Source: Drosophila persimilis
Lineage: Eukaryota; Arthropoda; Insecta; Diptera; Drosophilidae
Reading direction: 5' to 3'
NCBI RefSeq assembly: GCF_003286085.1
Contig: NW_020825289.1
Span: 15,686,001-15,750,000, forward strand
DNA: 64,000 nt
In this document: positions 49,242-62,500 of the stretch, piece after piece
Numbering within the stretch: the stretch's first letter is position 1
Layout: each line of letters begins with the position of its first letter
Program-made: the position numbers and the translations under genes
Notes under the pieces: generated by a model
What the model was told of the DNA's origin: nothing
The model's database searches: none
Seen by the model: only the letters and a program-made list of their open reading frames with translations

Positions 49242-52200
49242 ATGACGTCGTCGTCGGTGATTAATAAAGCCGGAAATGTGATTGTACTCATAGTGAACCT
49301 TCAGCTAACATGGCTAGTGTTGGCCGTGGCAAGGGAGCTGCCACAGGTGGACTACGGCAGCATGTCCGACTCCATGGAGGAAGCTGGGATGAGCATTGAC
49401 CCACTGACTGCTATGGCGCCCTTCGCCAACGCCCCCCTGGTCACTGAGGACAGCGCCCCACACAGAACCAATATCGAGCTGCTCAGCAATAGCAGCGAGG
49501 ACGAGAATGGGAGGATTGGGCTAGGCTCCTCCTCGGCAGCAGCGGCAGGCACGCTTCTGGAGGAGTTCAACGGCGGCAAGCTCAGTCCCGCAGAAGCCAG
49601 CAACACGCTGCCCATTTTTCTCAGCGAGCCGGAGAGCGTGTTTGTGGTGAAGAATCGTCCGGCGGTGCTCAAGTGCAAGGCCTCCCACTCGCTGCAGGTG
49701 ATCTTCAAGTGCAGCGGCAGCTCCCAGCCTCCGCCGTCGACGCATGACAAGCACGTCGATCCACACACGGGCGTCCACATGGAAGAGGTCACGGCCACCA
49801 TTCACCGTGATCTGGTCGACGAGTACTTTGGCAAGGGTCCGTTCAAGTGCGAGTGCCACGCTTGGTCGTCCCGTGGCGTGGTGAAGAGTCAAGCCGCCAC
49901 AGTTCACATTGCATGTGAGTACCGCACCCTGGGCTAGGGGTGGATTCCTGATTCGAATAGGCAACGGGTCCCTCCCTATTCCTATTCCTATGCCTATCCA
50001 TATCTCTATTTATATCTGCATTTATATCTCCCCCTAACAGATATACGCAAGACCTTCGGCCAGTCACCCACATCGCTGCGGCTCGAGCTGGGCAGTCGGG
50101 CGGAACTGCACTGTGAGCCACCCGGAGGCTTCCCGGAGCCGAAGCTCTCCTGGTACAAGAGCAACGCGGTAATAACCTCCGACAGCGAGCCGGGGCTGGC
50201 CGTGGCTGGCGGCACACTGACCTTCCGCCCGGTGGCGCTGCAACACATGGCCAATTACAGCTGCAGTGCGGAGAACATTGCGGGAAAGCGGGTCTCCGAC
50301 TCCGCTGTGCTGATTGTCTACGGTCAGTGTGGTACTCGTGCGACTGCAATCTCAAGTTATGCTTATTCTTGTATGTTTTTCGCCCCTTAGTGAATGGAGG
50401 CTGGAGCACCTGGAGTCCTTGGCGCGAGTGCAAGTGCGCGGGCAAGCCGAGCCAGGGACGAAAGCGGTCGCGCACCTGCACCAATCCAATGCCCTTAAAT
50501 GGGGGCGCCCAGTGTCCAGGCCCCCAGATACAGAAATCTGCGGACTGCGCCGCCTGCCCAGGTATGTCCACACGGTATATGTATACATACCATATGCAAT
50601 CGTAAAATATACATATATGTATATGTAAGGGATGTGGTTATTCGCAAACTGGGGGCGTGTGGCTGTGGTTGCGCCCACTTTGTTGTGTGTGCGCGCCTTT
50701 AATGTGGGAGCACTATTGTAACACCAGCAAAAGCAACGAAATTGTCAATTTAAATGCCATTTGCGGTCGGGACTCAGCGTCGTGCCACCTGAATGCCCGC
50801 TGCCATTGACGTCTCCTGGAGCGTTGACAACAGCGCACATTTTTCATACCAGTGCCAGGGCCAGTGGAAGTGCGGCAGTGGCAGGGAGGCTGGCAAAGAG
50901 GGGTAGGATAGGACAGTCCAAAACCGAAAGCACTGCACTGCATGACGCAAAAGTTCAAGAGGCGTTTAAACAAAAAAGAAAAGAAAAGAAAAGGACCTGC
51001 GGTCACTCCGATATAAGAATACCCTTTTATATGAAGGCGTCCCTTGCAAACGGAGAAAAGACTCTTATAGTCCGATGCGAACATCTTCAGGGAATCATTA
51101 TACCCATTTTTAGTGCAATACATATTTGAGTGAGTGCTGAGTATTTCATTTTAAACACGCATTCGGCAATCGGCTTCTGTGGGTGCCTTTGCAGCGACGA
51201 CAGATATCTCCACATGCATATAGATGGATAGATTGGAGCGACTCCGTGGCTGCGTGGCTGCGTGTCTGCGTGTCTGCGTGGATGCTGTGGGGAACGGGAA
51301 CGACTGCCTCCGGCAAGCTACTGACTAAATGGTGACAAAGGCATGCGTCCAGGGGAGGGGGAAGGGACATAGCCTGGTCTCCGGACTCCGGACCCCGGAC
51401 TGGAGACTGGGGCTGAGACCGAAATCAGGAATGGGGATGTTCTCGTGGTAGCTGGGGCGCTTTTGGTTTTTTTTTTTGACAGACGCACGGGCGGCATGTG
51501 TTTGAGACTCTTCACTTTTATTCATGTAAATTTATTGTATTGCATTGTATTGTAGTGCTCACACAGATACTCGCACACACACACAAGCAATAGATACTTG
51601 GCCAGGCGCACAGCGGGCACAGCAATGAGCAATTGTTGACAGACAAGCGGGACAAATGGTGAGGGATCCGGAGGGGAGGCAACTGTGCAGGAGCGATGGC
51701 AATCCACTCGAGTGGGGAGTGGTGTGGGGGTGGTAAGGGTTTGGCTCGGAGGAGGGGGATGCTGTTGTGGGCTTTTATTCTATGAAAAGTGTGTCATAAA
51801 ATTAATTTTAAATTTCGCTTGGGTTTCGTTTTTTCTCTTCCATCTTATAACTTTTCATCCCCATGGAACCGTGTCAACCTTATGGTCCTGCTTTTCACTC
51901 ATCGCCCTCGCCCCGCCCCCGCCCACGCTGTGTGCCGATGTCGCCTGCCAACAACAGAGGATACTCAAATCGTGAGCACTGATGGATTTGACATTTCGTC
52001 GAGTAAGCGCAGTAAGTTGAAACGAAAGCCTGACAACGTGCATTTCTTTCAAAGGCTTCCTTCCCTTCCCGAGGGGAGGAGACCAGGCCTTTGGGGACTT
52101 GCCATGGGGCGAGCATTCAATATGACATTGTGTTCGAGCAGTTAAACTTGAATGCTTAACGAGGCAACGACAGTTAAATTTTTTAGTTGGGGTTCCCCGA

Positions 52201-55200
52201 CCTTACCATACTCTCCCCCCGCCCCCAGTAGTTGTCAGATTCGCCGGGCCTTAACAATTCAATAAACAATTGTGTTAAACTGAGCCCAAGCCATCAGTGC
52301 ATTAGTGCCCAACCAACCATCCCATATCCAACCATCGAATAATTCGCCACGGGTCGGTCTTCCCCAAAACTACCCGAACTGGCTTTAGCCGAAGTGACTT
52401 ACTTTTTTTTGGGTCGTCGCGGCAAGTGACGTCACTGCGGCAGATAGAAACTTAAAAATCACTTACCACGACTCACGCTCTCTGATTCATGCAACAGTCG
52501 GGCTGGCTGGGTGGGCCAGGGACCCTTGCCTCGCCATGGCTAGGATGACGATGCGGATGAGGATGAGCATGGGAGGATGCGTGCGCTGGAATGGGGAAAG
52601 AAATGCCAGGGCATAGGATAGTGCTGACAAGGGGCAACAAGGCCGAGGAGCTGCCCTTATGGGGGTGGTTTTATGTTTCCCAAAAACAGGAAGTGCCAAA
52701 TGCCGATATACATACAGGCATGTAGAAATATATATGTATATTTACTATATATATTTAGCTGCCATAGGCATGCATCATACACACACACTATGATATAGCT
52801 GGCCCCCCCACTCCAAGAACATTTTTGTTTGGCTTTCGGACTTTCCGTTTTCTCCCCCAACACCAAAATGGAAATTGAAAAAGCAAAGAAAATGCGAAAA
52901 TAGAAAATAGAAAAGCATTAAAATGACAATCACTTTTGCTCACCCACACAATCTCCTATCCAAGAATCAACAGGGGCAGTGGCGCTGTGATTTGAATGGT
53001 GCTTAAGGAAGGGTGCTCTACTGGTGCTCTATTTTATGGTGGGAACAACTTTCGATTTCTCCCAACGGACTATCTATTAGTCCAAACCATCCACCATAGT
53101 ACCGTCCCACCACATATTTGGGGCAAACGGTGCTATATTTGTTGCATCCATGACCCCCTGACAGCTACAGCCACAGCCACAGCCACGTCCTGACTTTGGC
53201 TTTGGCTATGGCCTCCACGTGATATATGAGTCCGGGAGTGGCGCTGTCTGTCGGGAATGTGTGCTAAATCATGTTAATATGACTTTTGATTTCTAAACTG
53301 CCCTTTCTCCCCACAGTGGCCCGCTGGTCCGCGTGGAGCGACTGGAGCATCTGCTCCGCGGAGTGTATTCAAGTGCGTCGCAGAAAGTGCCTCACCCAGA
53401 CGTCTGACGGCGACGAAGCCGGGGATCTGCTCCTGGCTGGAGTGGGCATGGCAGCCCTCAGCAGCATCAGCGGAAGCGCAACTCTGCTGGATGCTACTGC
53501 GACTGACGGTGGCTCAGGATATGGCAAATCATTGTGCGCCGGAAAAGACACACAAACGGCAGAGTGCCGTGGAGAGCAGTGTCATATTGGCAAGGATGGT
53601 AAGTGTGTTTATGTCAACGGCAGGGGCAGGAAGGACAGAAGGACGGAAGGACAGCAGCAGCAACAGAGTAGACAGTTAGACAACAATAACAATCACAGTC
53701 GACAGAGACACAGTCCAGGTCCCAGCTCCCAGCTCCCAACTCCCAACTCCCAACTCCCAGATTACAGTTCTGTCTCTTGTCGACCCAACCACACAAAAGC
53801 CGAGCACTCAACGCTGATTGTCACAATGGGAAATTAACCAAGTGCATTTTGTTTGTGCACGGCATCCATCCCGACCAAGAGTAGCTGTATTTATATTCGT
53901 GACAGAAAGAAAGGACACTTTCCACCCCGAAGCCCATGAAACCCCCAGCTCTTACGCCCCCAAACCCAAACCCTAACCCGTATCCCCAACTCCAATTCCA
54001 GCTGCAGAGCCCAATCGAAGGGTCGCAAATCAATCGCAACAGAGTTCGGAATTGAGATTTAAGCTGCTGTGGGCTTGTGTGCTTTGCCAGATAATTAGGC
54101 ATGCGGCGAAGACGGCAACGGCAACAGCAATGTCGTGACGTCGCATCCCCATTCGCATCCTATTCTCTAGCTCCGGCCATCGCCAACCCCATTTAGAGCT
54201 TTTCCCGTGTCATTGTTGCTGTTTGCCTCGATTCTCGATGGGATGGAGTGTAGGATTGACCCAACTCAAGCATAGTTTGGGGTCTGTGTGCGGTCCATAG
54301 GGATCAATTAGATGACTGTCACACTGTGTAATTGAAAGGATCAGGGTATAAGGACTTGGTTGGCATTCGATTGCCATTCGCACATCATACGTACAATACA
54401 ATACAATGTTTGATGTTTCGCAGGTTTTGTGCCCTTCTTCGACTGTTATTTGATTGCTGTTGAAAAGTTTTCGAAGGGGAGAATGAAGAGTGACAAGTTT
54501 TTGGGGCCCCGGAACTAGGAACAGCTTATTTTCCGTTTTATTACATTTTGCAAATCCAGTCCCTGGGGATACCGATACCTGCTTGCGATTGCTCCAAAGG
54601 CAACAGTTGCGGTCTTCGTTGTGGGCCATTGTCATTGCGGGAGGCCCCCAGGCCGACCGATCAACCACCCGATATTAAAAGCGTATTTGTCATGCTAAGG
54701 GGACTTAGGGGGACTTCGCTTTTGATGTCCCGTCCAGGCACAGCGTCTAAAAAAGCAGCATGCAAGCTGCACAAAAGCGAATGAAAAACGAAAGCCCATG
54801 GAGTACGAGTATGTCTCTCCCAGTTGGGGATGACGGCTTTGCTTCTGTTTCTGTTTCCGATGCTGCCGCTGATTTACAGCGAATATAATTGCTCATTTCA
54901 TACATTGTACAATGCGTCCTCGTCCTGTACCTCGTCCTCCCACTCTCTCAGGCTCGCTCTTGAGCTCGAGCCCAGAAGAACTGTGAAAAGCTCGAGCTGT
55001 ACATCCCGAGTATAATAATCATAATATATATGGAGTAATTCCTTGCGCTGCAGCGATTCCTTTTCGCCAACCAGTCACAGCCAGCGCCAGCGCCAGCAAC
55101 AATGACGACAACAATCACAGCAGCGGAAACAGGCAGCGCGCAACAATGGCAGTGGGGAGATGTGAGATGGGGATCGGGATGTCGTAACTGACTGGCTGGC

Positions 55201-57718
55201 GACGGGGGGCCGGCGGCGAATAATAATGCGAAATAGACGGACCTGGACTGGGGATGAGCATACAAACATAAAACATTAAATACAGACATATACAGTTCGC
55301 TCTGGCACAGCTCAGCAAGCGCCAAAGCGCCAGATACGGATACGCATGGTTGCTCAGGATTGATGACAATGGGTGAGGATGCGCCCCGTACCGACCCTGT
55401 TTGATTATGGAAAAGTTCGGTTCGGTTCAGTTCAGTTTTGGTTCGGTTTTTGGTTTGGTTGACTCAACATGTACGGGTATGTGTGGATTTTGCTTGCCAG
55501 GCATCCTCGAAATCATGAGGGTGGCGGATTACGCAGAGAATTCTTGGTGTTTTTTTGAATGCCATTCACACATAGATTGGAAGTTGGAAAGCATCTTAAG
55601 TCGGCTTAAAGTCCGTGCAGGCAATGTAACCATTTAGTTCACTGGAAAGTCTGTACTCTTCAGACAGTCTAAAGACACAGTATCTGGCAGAGATTGCTCC
55701 TTGCCGTGCGGAGCAACGCCCTTCTGCTGTTGGGATTACAGAATACAAAATGCGAAATCGGCAGTTTTATAAGAGTCCGCCTCACTTTACCATTGCAGAT
55801 TTCGATTGGACACTCTATCTAGGACTGGCCTTCATAACCGCCGTTTTCTTTGCCTTTGGCGCAGCTCTCATTTGCTGTGCCCGCCGCGGGATGCGCGCCA
55901 ATCCTCACTACAACATGGCCCGCTCAGGTGAGTATCGGGGTCCAACGACCCCGCTCCACGTTCTCTGGCAACAATCGAATATACGTATGTATGATTTCTT
56001 CCCGTTTGTCAGTCATGGATGCGGATTATATGCCCGGCGTTGTGGAAAAAAAGGAGATGCGAATGCACATCGAGGCCAGTAATTTGGGATATGATTATGT
56101 CAATCCTGGACATCGTTATATGCCTGGCGAGCACATTGTGGGCATGGGCATGGGCTGCGGCGGTGTAACAGAGCATCACTACGATGTGCCCAACCTGGCT
56201 GCCAAGTAAGTTTACAAGGGACCGAAAAGTTATTAGATTTTCAACTAAAATATATTTTTTATTTTAGTTACACCAACCCCATAGACGATCTTAGTGCTGA
56301 TTATTTGTCAGAAACCGGAGAGTCATCCACTGCCGATACATGTAAGCAATTCAGATAAATGCTATCACCGAGACACACTAACGCTCTGATTTTCGACAGC
56401 CAATTCCACCTTCGATATGAACGCCAAGCTATCCCTACTGAATGCCTCGAAGAGCAGCAGCTACGAGCTCCTTGGCAGCACAGGAGGACAGCTGCGTCTA
56501 TATGGCGGGGAGCTATTGCTCTTTGTGCCCGAGCATGCGATTGGAAAGAACCTGAAGAAGCACGTCTCGCTGCTGCTTCTGAGCGACGAGTGCAGCCGCG
56601 TGTCCTGTGCCACCGAGAGCTCCATTTTGTGCAGCAGCGTGGTGCATAGTGCACCGCGCAACTATAGCTTTGTGAAGCCCGTGATCCTGAAAATACCGCA
56701 CTGCTTGGTGGCTCCGGAGCAGTGGCATGTTCACATCTATCATGCAGACAGCGAGCACGACGAGCTAAATGTCAGCTGGCGACGAGCGGTGTCAGTGGGA
56801 GAAGAAACCATTAACACGCCCATGTTCGTGCAGCTGGAGACGACGCATGTGTACATCATGACGGAGCAACTGGGCCATTTCGCCATCGTTGCAGAGCCAC
56901 GAATTCAGCAGCCCGCTATTAAGATGAAGTTGCTGGTTTTCAGCCAGCACACTCCGCCCAGCAGTGCCAACTGCAGTCTGCGAATCTACGTGGTCAAGGA
57001 CTTGCCCAACAGCAAGGACATCTGCGTTAGTGTGGAATGTAAGCTGGGCGGCAGCTTTCTGGGGGAGAGTCAGGTGTTTGCGTTCGAGCTGAACAGCCGC
57101 AATCTGAACATTCGCGTACGGTGCGCGGAAATGGAGGCAGGTGCTCCGTATGAACATGCCATTCCCTACCATCACATTCTGAGCAACAACTCCATACTAC
57201 ACTGCGAGTTTAGCATGCGACGGCTGGATCAGAGTACGCTGTGCGTGGACTTTGGCCAAGGCGGCAAGGATGACTCGGACTACTGTACTTTTAACATTCC
57301 AACCCACTCGATGAGCGGTTCTGCGGAAGAGCTTGCATCTACCACAAATACAACGATTTCCATTGATCGCCAGGGAAACTACGTCAATGAGAGTTGCGTG
57401 ATGGACTTTGTCCAGCTACCGCATATGACAAAGCGCCTGATCTGTGCCGCACTCGATCCTCCGCGTGCCGACGAACGCGACTGGCGTCTCCTTGCGAAGA
57501 AGCTGAACACTGATCGGTATATTGCCTATTTTGCCACCAAGCCCTCGCCCACCGAGCAGATTCTCAATCTGTGGGAATGTCGAGCCAACAGCTGCTCCAC
57601 CAACAGTTCCACTTCAGTTTCCCATACGATTATGGCACTCCTGCTGACGTTGAAGGAAATGGGACGTCAAGACGTCTTGGACATTATAGTGGAAACGATT
57701 GGTCCCCTGTGGATCTAA
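49242..57718 (+). CDS. unc-5: unc-5, repulsive netrin receptor
   Basis: Single-pass receptor for Netrins that mediates repulsion of axons and migrating cells. Exons 49242-49914, 50041-50322, 50391-50561, 53317-53598, 55799-55927, 56013-56205, 56268-56341, 56400-57718; about 1040 residues. Domains in order: signal peptide (residues 1-30), a variable acidic stretch, Ig1 (about 125-225), Ig2 (225-318), thrombospondin repeat 1 (GGWSTWSPW, 319-375), thrombospondin repeat 2 (ARWSAWSDW, 376-469) with a Gly/Ser/Ala-rich insertion, a membrane helix (475-497), juxtamembrane region, ZU5 (about 620-730), UPA, and a C-terminal death domain (about 945-1035). Introns 3 (2.76 kb) and 4 (2.2 kb) are long. The coding exon has an acceptor at 49003, so the leader starts upstream. 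An alternative acceptor at 55741 would add 19 residues before the membrane helix. Confidence 0.94.
50562..53316 (+). other. unc-5: unc-5 intron 3
   Basis: 2.76-kb intron between the two thrombospondin exons with consensus ends. Only simple-sequence stretches (for example a GCGTG-type repeat at 51241-51285) and no convincing extra exon. Confidence 0.8.
53599..55798 (+). other. unc-5: unc-5 intron 4
   Basis: 2.2-kb intron before the membrane-segment exon. It contains simple repeats and, close to its end, the alternative acceptor at 55741. Confidence 0.8.
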
Positions 57719-58750
57719 TGGGTATCCACACTCCAACCAGTGTTGAAAGGAATGCGAATAAGAAAGCGGCAAACTAAACGATACACTCTTCCTGATTTCA
57801 CCAGGTTTTCCAAGAACATTAACACACAAGAACTGAACCGAACCATCTATAATGTTTGTTAATATGAAATCACTGTGAATGGGGATACAGCTGTGTTGTC
57901 CGTTTAGCTTTCTGTTGAAAACAAAAATGTTCATGAGTTGCCTTTTATTTAAAAAATGTACGAACGAAGCGAAACGAAATCAGAAAACATGAATCGAAAT
58001 GAAAATACTGAATCAAAGTGTAGATGTAGTCACACGAGTAGTTATAGTCCCTAAGCTACGAGTATTGTAGTGTTCTATTCTAAGGTAACTGCTCAACGAA
58101 CTCTGTTCCCCACGGGTGCCATGCATTTAATATATGACTAAGAGGTGGAAATATAGCGATAAATTACTTGTGGCTTAGCAAACTTATAGTTTTAAACATA
58201 AACTCTAGTATTACGATGGAAACTATGTACGATAGCAACTGTAAGATATACTACACATACAAGTATGTATGTATCTCTGGCAGTACGACTAAGTGATGGC
58301 CGTATATAGACAACCTCCGCACGAATTTAAATGTGGAGTTGTGAACTGTTTGCCAAATCGTTGATTTTCTCAGCCCGCTCTATTAACGTATAGTCACTAT
58401 GGAAGAACAGAATTAAGTACTCAAAACGATGCCATAGCACACATGCATATACCATACCTATACTATATAAACTATATAGCGAGCATATACATTTATACGA
58501 ATATGTATATTTAGAATATAGTCTAAAACAAAAACAACAAAACGAGTAGTTTGTTAGACATGCTCAAGTGATAACCATTGTATTTGTCTTTAGTTATAAG
58601 TCCGATCCTGTCGTTTAATCGTTAATCAAGTAAACATTAACTGAATATTTACGTAAACCTTAGTGGCTCAAAAAGAAAGTTAGATAAAAATAAAATACAA
58701 AAAAACCAATCCGGGTGCCGTAGCTTTTATGATGAATATATCTGCCTTAA
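57719..58750 (+). other. unc-5: unc-5 3' untranslated region
   Basis: AT-rich sequence following the stop, with AATAAA at 58689-58694 as the likely end, giving about 1 kb of 3' untranslated RNA. Confidence 0.6.
58689..58694 (+). terminator. unc-5: Polyadenylation signal AATAAA, unc-5
   Basis: Canonical hexamer about 970 bases after the stop. Other AT-rich variants occur earlier, so shorter ends are possible. Confidence 0.5.
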
Positions 58751-59198
58751 TTTCAGAAGGAATGAAATATGTCGAGATGCAAAATATCCTTGGGCCCATA
58801 AATGCAGGATGCAATATGCATTTAATGCATGGCTTCCTGTCTGTCCATTGCTCCTTCGCCCATTGCTCCTTCTGGCATACTGTTACTCCTTCAGCCAATA
58901 TATTGAAATACTTATCAGCAAATAGCAGAAAATCAAAGGATTAACGTTGACGAAGAGAATGACAGGAGAGGGGCGCCTCTGCACCACCCTTAATATTCGA
59001 CCTCACTTTTGAGTAAATTATTAAAGGGCACCCAAAAATGCAGTATGCAGTGAACACACTTATCAGCATATAAACAAAGGCCTAACGATGAGAAGGGAGA
59101 GAGAAGGGCAGCCATGTCGCAAGTGTAACGATACAGGCGTGCATTAGTGTGCATGTATGCGTTATTTCCGACTGATTTGCCAAACATAATGTGCTCTC

Positions 59199-59571
59199 TT
59201 ATGCCAATACTAATAATATCAATGTATGGACCGTATCCTTGAGCTGTCCCGTAGAGATGTCTCCCTCAATGTACTGGTTATCCAGCGGCAGAATGGTCAT
59301 AATTTCCGCATAGTTGTTCAGCAACGAATGATGGAAACGCTCCTTCAGAGTAAGTTACTAAGCGCTAATTCCACAGGCTAGGAGATTTGAACTTCGCGGC
59401 TTATTTCCACTTTAATATCATTTTCATGGCTCCGGGCTTTTGTCAGAGATCGATAAGATAACCCTATATTGGCTCTGACAGAAGCTCGCTGCCATATACA
59501 AACCCTGACAGCATGGAGCGCCAGTGAGCCGCCAGGTTGATGCCATAGTGTGGAACCTCACACACAGATGG
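59199..59571 (-). pseudogene. Two coding-like fragments of an unidentified gene
   Basis: Two short open stretches on the minus strand have coding-like composition in otherwise AT-rich, non-coding sequence. The first in transcript order (59571-59464) contains HYGINLAAHWRSMLSGF. The second (59354-59199) contains ERFHHSLLNNYAEIMTILPL and DNQYIEGDISTGQLKD. Each is closed by stops on both sides (51 residues at most), and I see neither an initiating exon nor a convincing splice pair. They could be a decayed gene copy or two exons of an unannotated gene. I could not name the parent family. Confidence 0.35.
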
Positions 59572-62500
59572 CTATGGCCTTTTAGTGAGTGTTGCAATGT
59601 TTTCGATTTTATAACACTTCAGTTTGATTAGTTTGGCGCCAAACTACGTACATATTATTACATTAATGCACGTTATAAAATTGACTTGTTTATGGGAAAC
59701 ATCACATTTTTGATGCAGCAAAAACATATATACAAATTCGGTGTTTTTGCGATAATTAAGAGAAGTGGCACTCGATTTGAGCATTGCCTACTGTTTCATT
59801 TAAATTAATAGATTAAAAAGCAGACTATTGGAAGGGTATATAAACTTCGGCCAGTACAAGCAAACTTTTCTGTGTTATTACTAGTTCTTATTTATTTAAT
59901 TTTACGGCATCCATAACCTGCTATATGTCGCAACAAGATCAATTGATAGACTGCATTTCTGCACTTTCGTAGCATTCCTGGGTAATAGCGCCTGGAACAA
60001 TTGGCATGAATTCGAGAAAATTAAGATACATGCAGCTACCAGTCAAGTTAAGCAATCAGCGTAGAGCACGGCAACGGCAACGGAACGGCGACTCGGACCT
60101 TTTAACGAGCTAAAGCTAAAGCCGAAACAGTCTGGACTCTGGCTTTGGGTCCGGCAGCAATTCTACAAATAACAAATCAATAATTTCATGCAACACAAAA
60201 TGATTGCTGTTGCATTGGCGGCACCTTTTATATCCCTCACCATCATACGTATAAATAACTTTAAGCGATTGCGGTTTTTGCTCCATCTCCCAAATAGAAA
60301 TCTACGAAGGCCACTGCCACTTACATTCATACAATACTCGTACAAACAAGCATGTAGGGAAAAAGCGTCTGTCGAGCCCCTGTCGCCATCCCGAAACCAT
60401 TCCCGTCCGGTCCGTCCCCGACAGCAACTGCTGAAAAAAGAGATCCTGGTCATACTCTTACTTAGGACCATGAGCAGCCTCGTCGGCTACACTAGCCAAC
60501 AAAATCGGATTTTTATTTCTTAACTGGAAGAAAATTTACTTTTTCATATAAACTTGCTGGCTCCTGGATTAACTTTGGCTGTTGGATAGTGTTATTGGAA
60601 GCCGCCGTCTCCGACTGCTGTCATCGTCAATTAGTTTTCTCACCGCAGACATAACAATATATTTTATGTATCGTTTGCTGACTCTTGCATTTGTGTGAGC
60701 AGTTGTACTCGTATTCGTCGTATAGACTTGACCGTCGAAGGTTTTGCATTTTTCAGCAGAAAGGACAGCGGGCAGAAGCATCGGCTCGGCCAATATCGTT
60801 GTCGCTTATTGAAAAATTTCCTAATTGGGTTGAAATTCCAATCTAACAACGATTTCGATTCGGCGCTGACAATTTTTAGCTGCCGCTACTGATGTTTCTG
60901 GTTCTGCCTCCCTTCAAGCTTCAGAGTTTTGTCGGTATATCTGGTGGCCATCGCAGCAGCTTATTTCGAACGCTACAAAATGTGGGAATCAATAAGTCCC
61001 AGCACCCGCAGGTGCAATATTATGGGTTTAGTCTTCATTTATACCTAAGCTTATTGCTTTTTATTTTTTGTGTGAAACTGTAGCTTGATTTGACGGGCAG
61101 CAGGTCCTTCAATCGAGAATGGGGTAATTTTACGAGTACATATACAAATAGCGTTCATAAAATGCCACATTGTTTCTCTCGAGAACTGTGCAAATACTCG
61201 TCCATGCGAGTATGTGTGTGGCCAACGGAAGCGACGTCTTCAAGTAATGAGTAAATATTGTATTAAAAAAGGTCCAACCAAACCACACATGCTCTGATAA
61301 TATGTAGTTGAAAGGGCAATTCCCAAGATATCGGTTCTATTGCTCCTTGGGTTGCAGCACAAGCTTTAATGAAGCTATCGGTTTCAGGTCAAACCCAGTT
61401 TCCTCGGCCCAATAATTTGCATGCAATTTCACGAACACTCAATGGCGTAAGCCAACCTTTGATTAGGCCATGGCATAGTCAATCCAATAATTGCAGAGCT
61501 CGGGCAAGGCAAGGCAGATGGCAGCCCCAGCTGCCATTTTGAATTTGTCTGCCCTCCGCAAAGGGCGTGAAACATGAATTATGCTGCTGAGGATTCTGCG
61601 GCCCTTGTCTTCGACTAAGACAATGGACGAACGGGACGAACGGGACGGACGGAACGGCAAAGCGTTGATCGCAAGGCGTTGAAAGCGCTGGATAACCGCA
61701 AAAACACAAAACAATACAAAATACTCTGAAACGAAAGCAAAGCAACAACAAAAACAAAAACGAATATGCAGCCTGCAACATGTCGAAGCCTCAATGGACA
61801 GTCCGGACTGTGGACAATGGGGTCCAGTCCTATACATAAAACCATCGAAGACACAGCCAGTTTCAGGCCAAGATCCAAGAAATTGCAGACGTTTCGGTTG
61901 TATTACGAATTTATCTACCTGAGCAGCAACCATCGTCAATCGTCCATCGACGTTGCTGCTGTGCTGCTGTTGCCTGCATTGCCTGTGTTGCTTTTGCCGT
62001 TGCTGTCGCCGGATCCCCAAGGAGCAGCATCATAATGGCCACCGAACGCCAAACCTGGTGCTTCTGCTACCACCACCGAGCCTCTATTTGCGACCTCCGC
62101 AAGCTTTACATCCACATCCACATCCACATTGCCGTTGCCATTGCCATTGCCATTGCCCGATGTTTCGCCGTTTTCAGTGGAAATTGCAGTCCGAGCTGGA
62201 GCTGTGCCAGAGTGGCAGTGGCAGTGCCAGTGCCAGTGCCAAAGCCCAAGGTTCCTGGCTTATCAATACATTTGATATCTTTGCTGTAGGCACTGCGAAC
62301 GTCGCGACGTTCGTGGCATCCAATTGGTACGCTGTATCGAAGCCGCATCCAAACGTTCTCGCCCTCGCCTCTGCCTCTGCCTCTGCCCCTGCCCCAGACA
62401 CAGCCACAGCCCCATCCGCAGTCCTTCCTCCACGGCCTGTTGGTATTTCTGTTGCCTTTGAAGATTGGTTGCGTTTGCGTAGGATTCATGTTGTTACTTT

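Noticed and set aside
51951-51974. Possible 14-base microexon in unc-5 intron 3 (acceptor ACAACAG, donor GTGAGC)
   Set aside because: Its length would break the reading phase between exons ending at 50561 and starting at 53317, which already fit directly.
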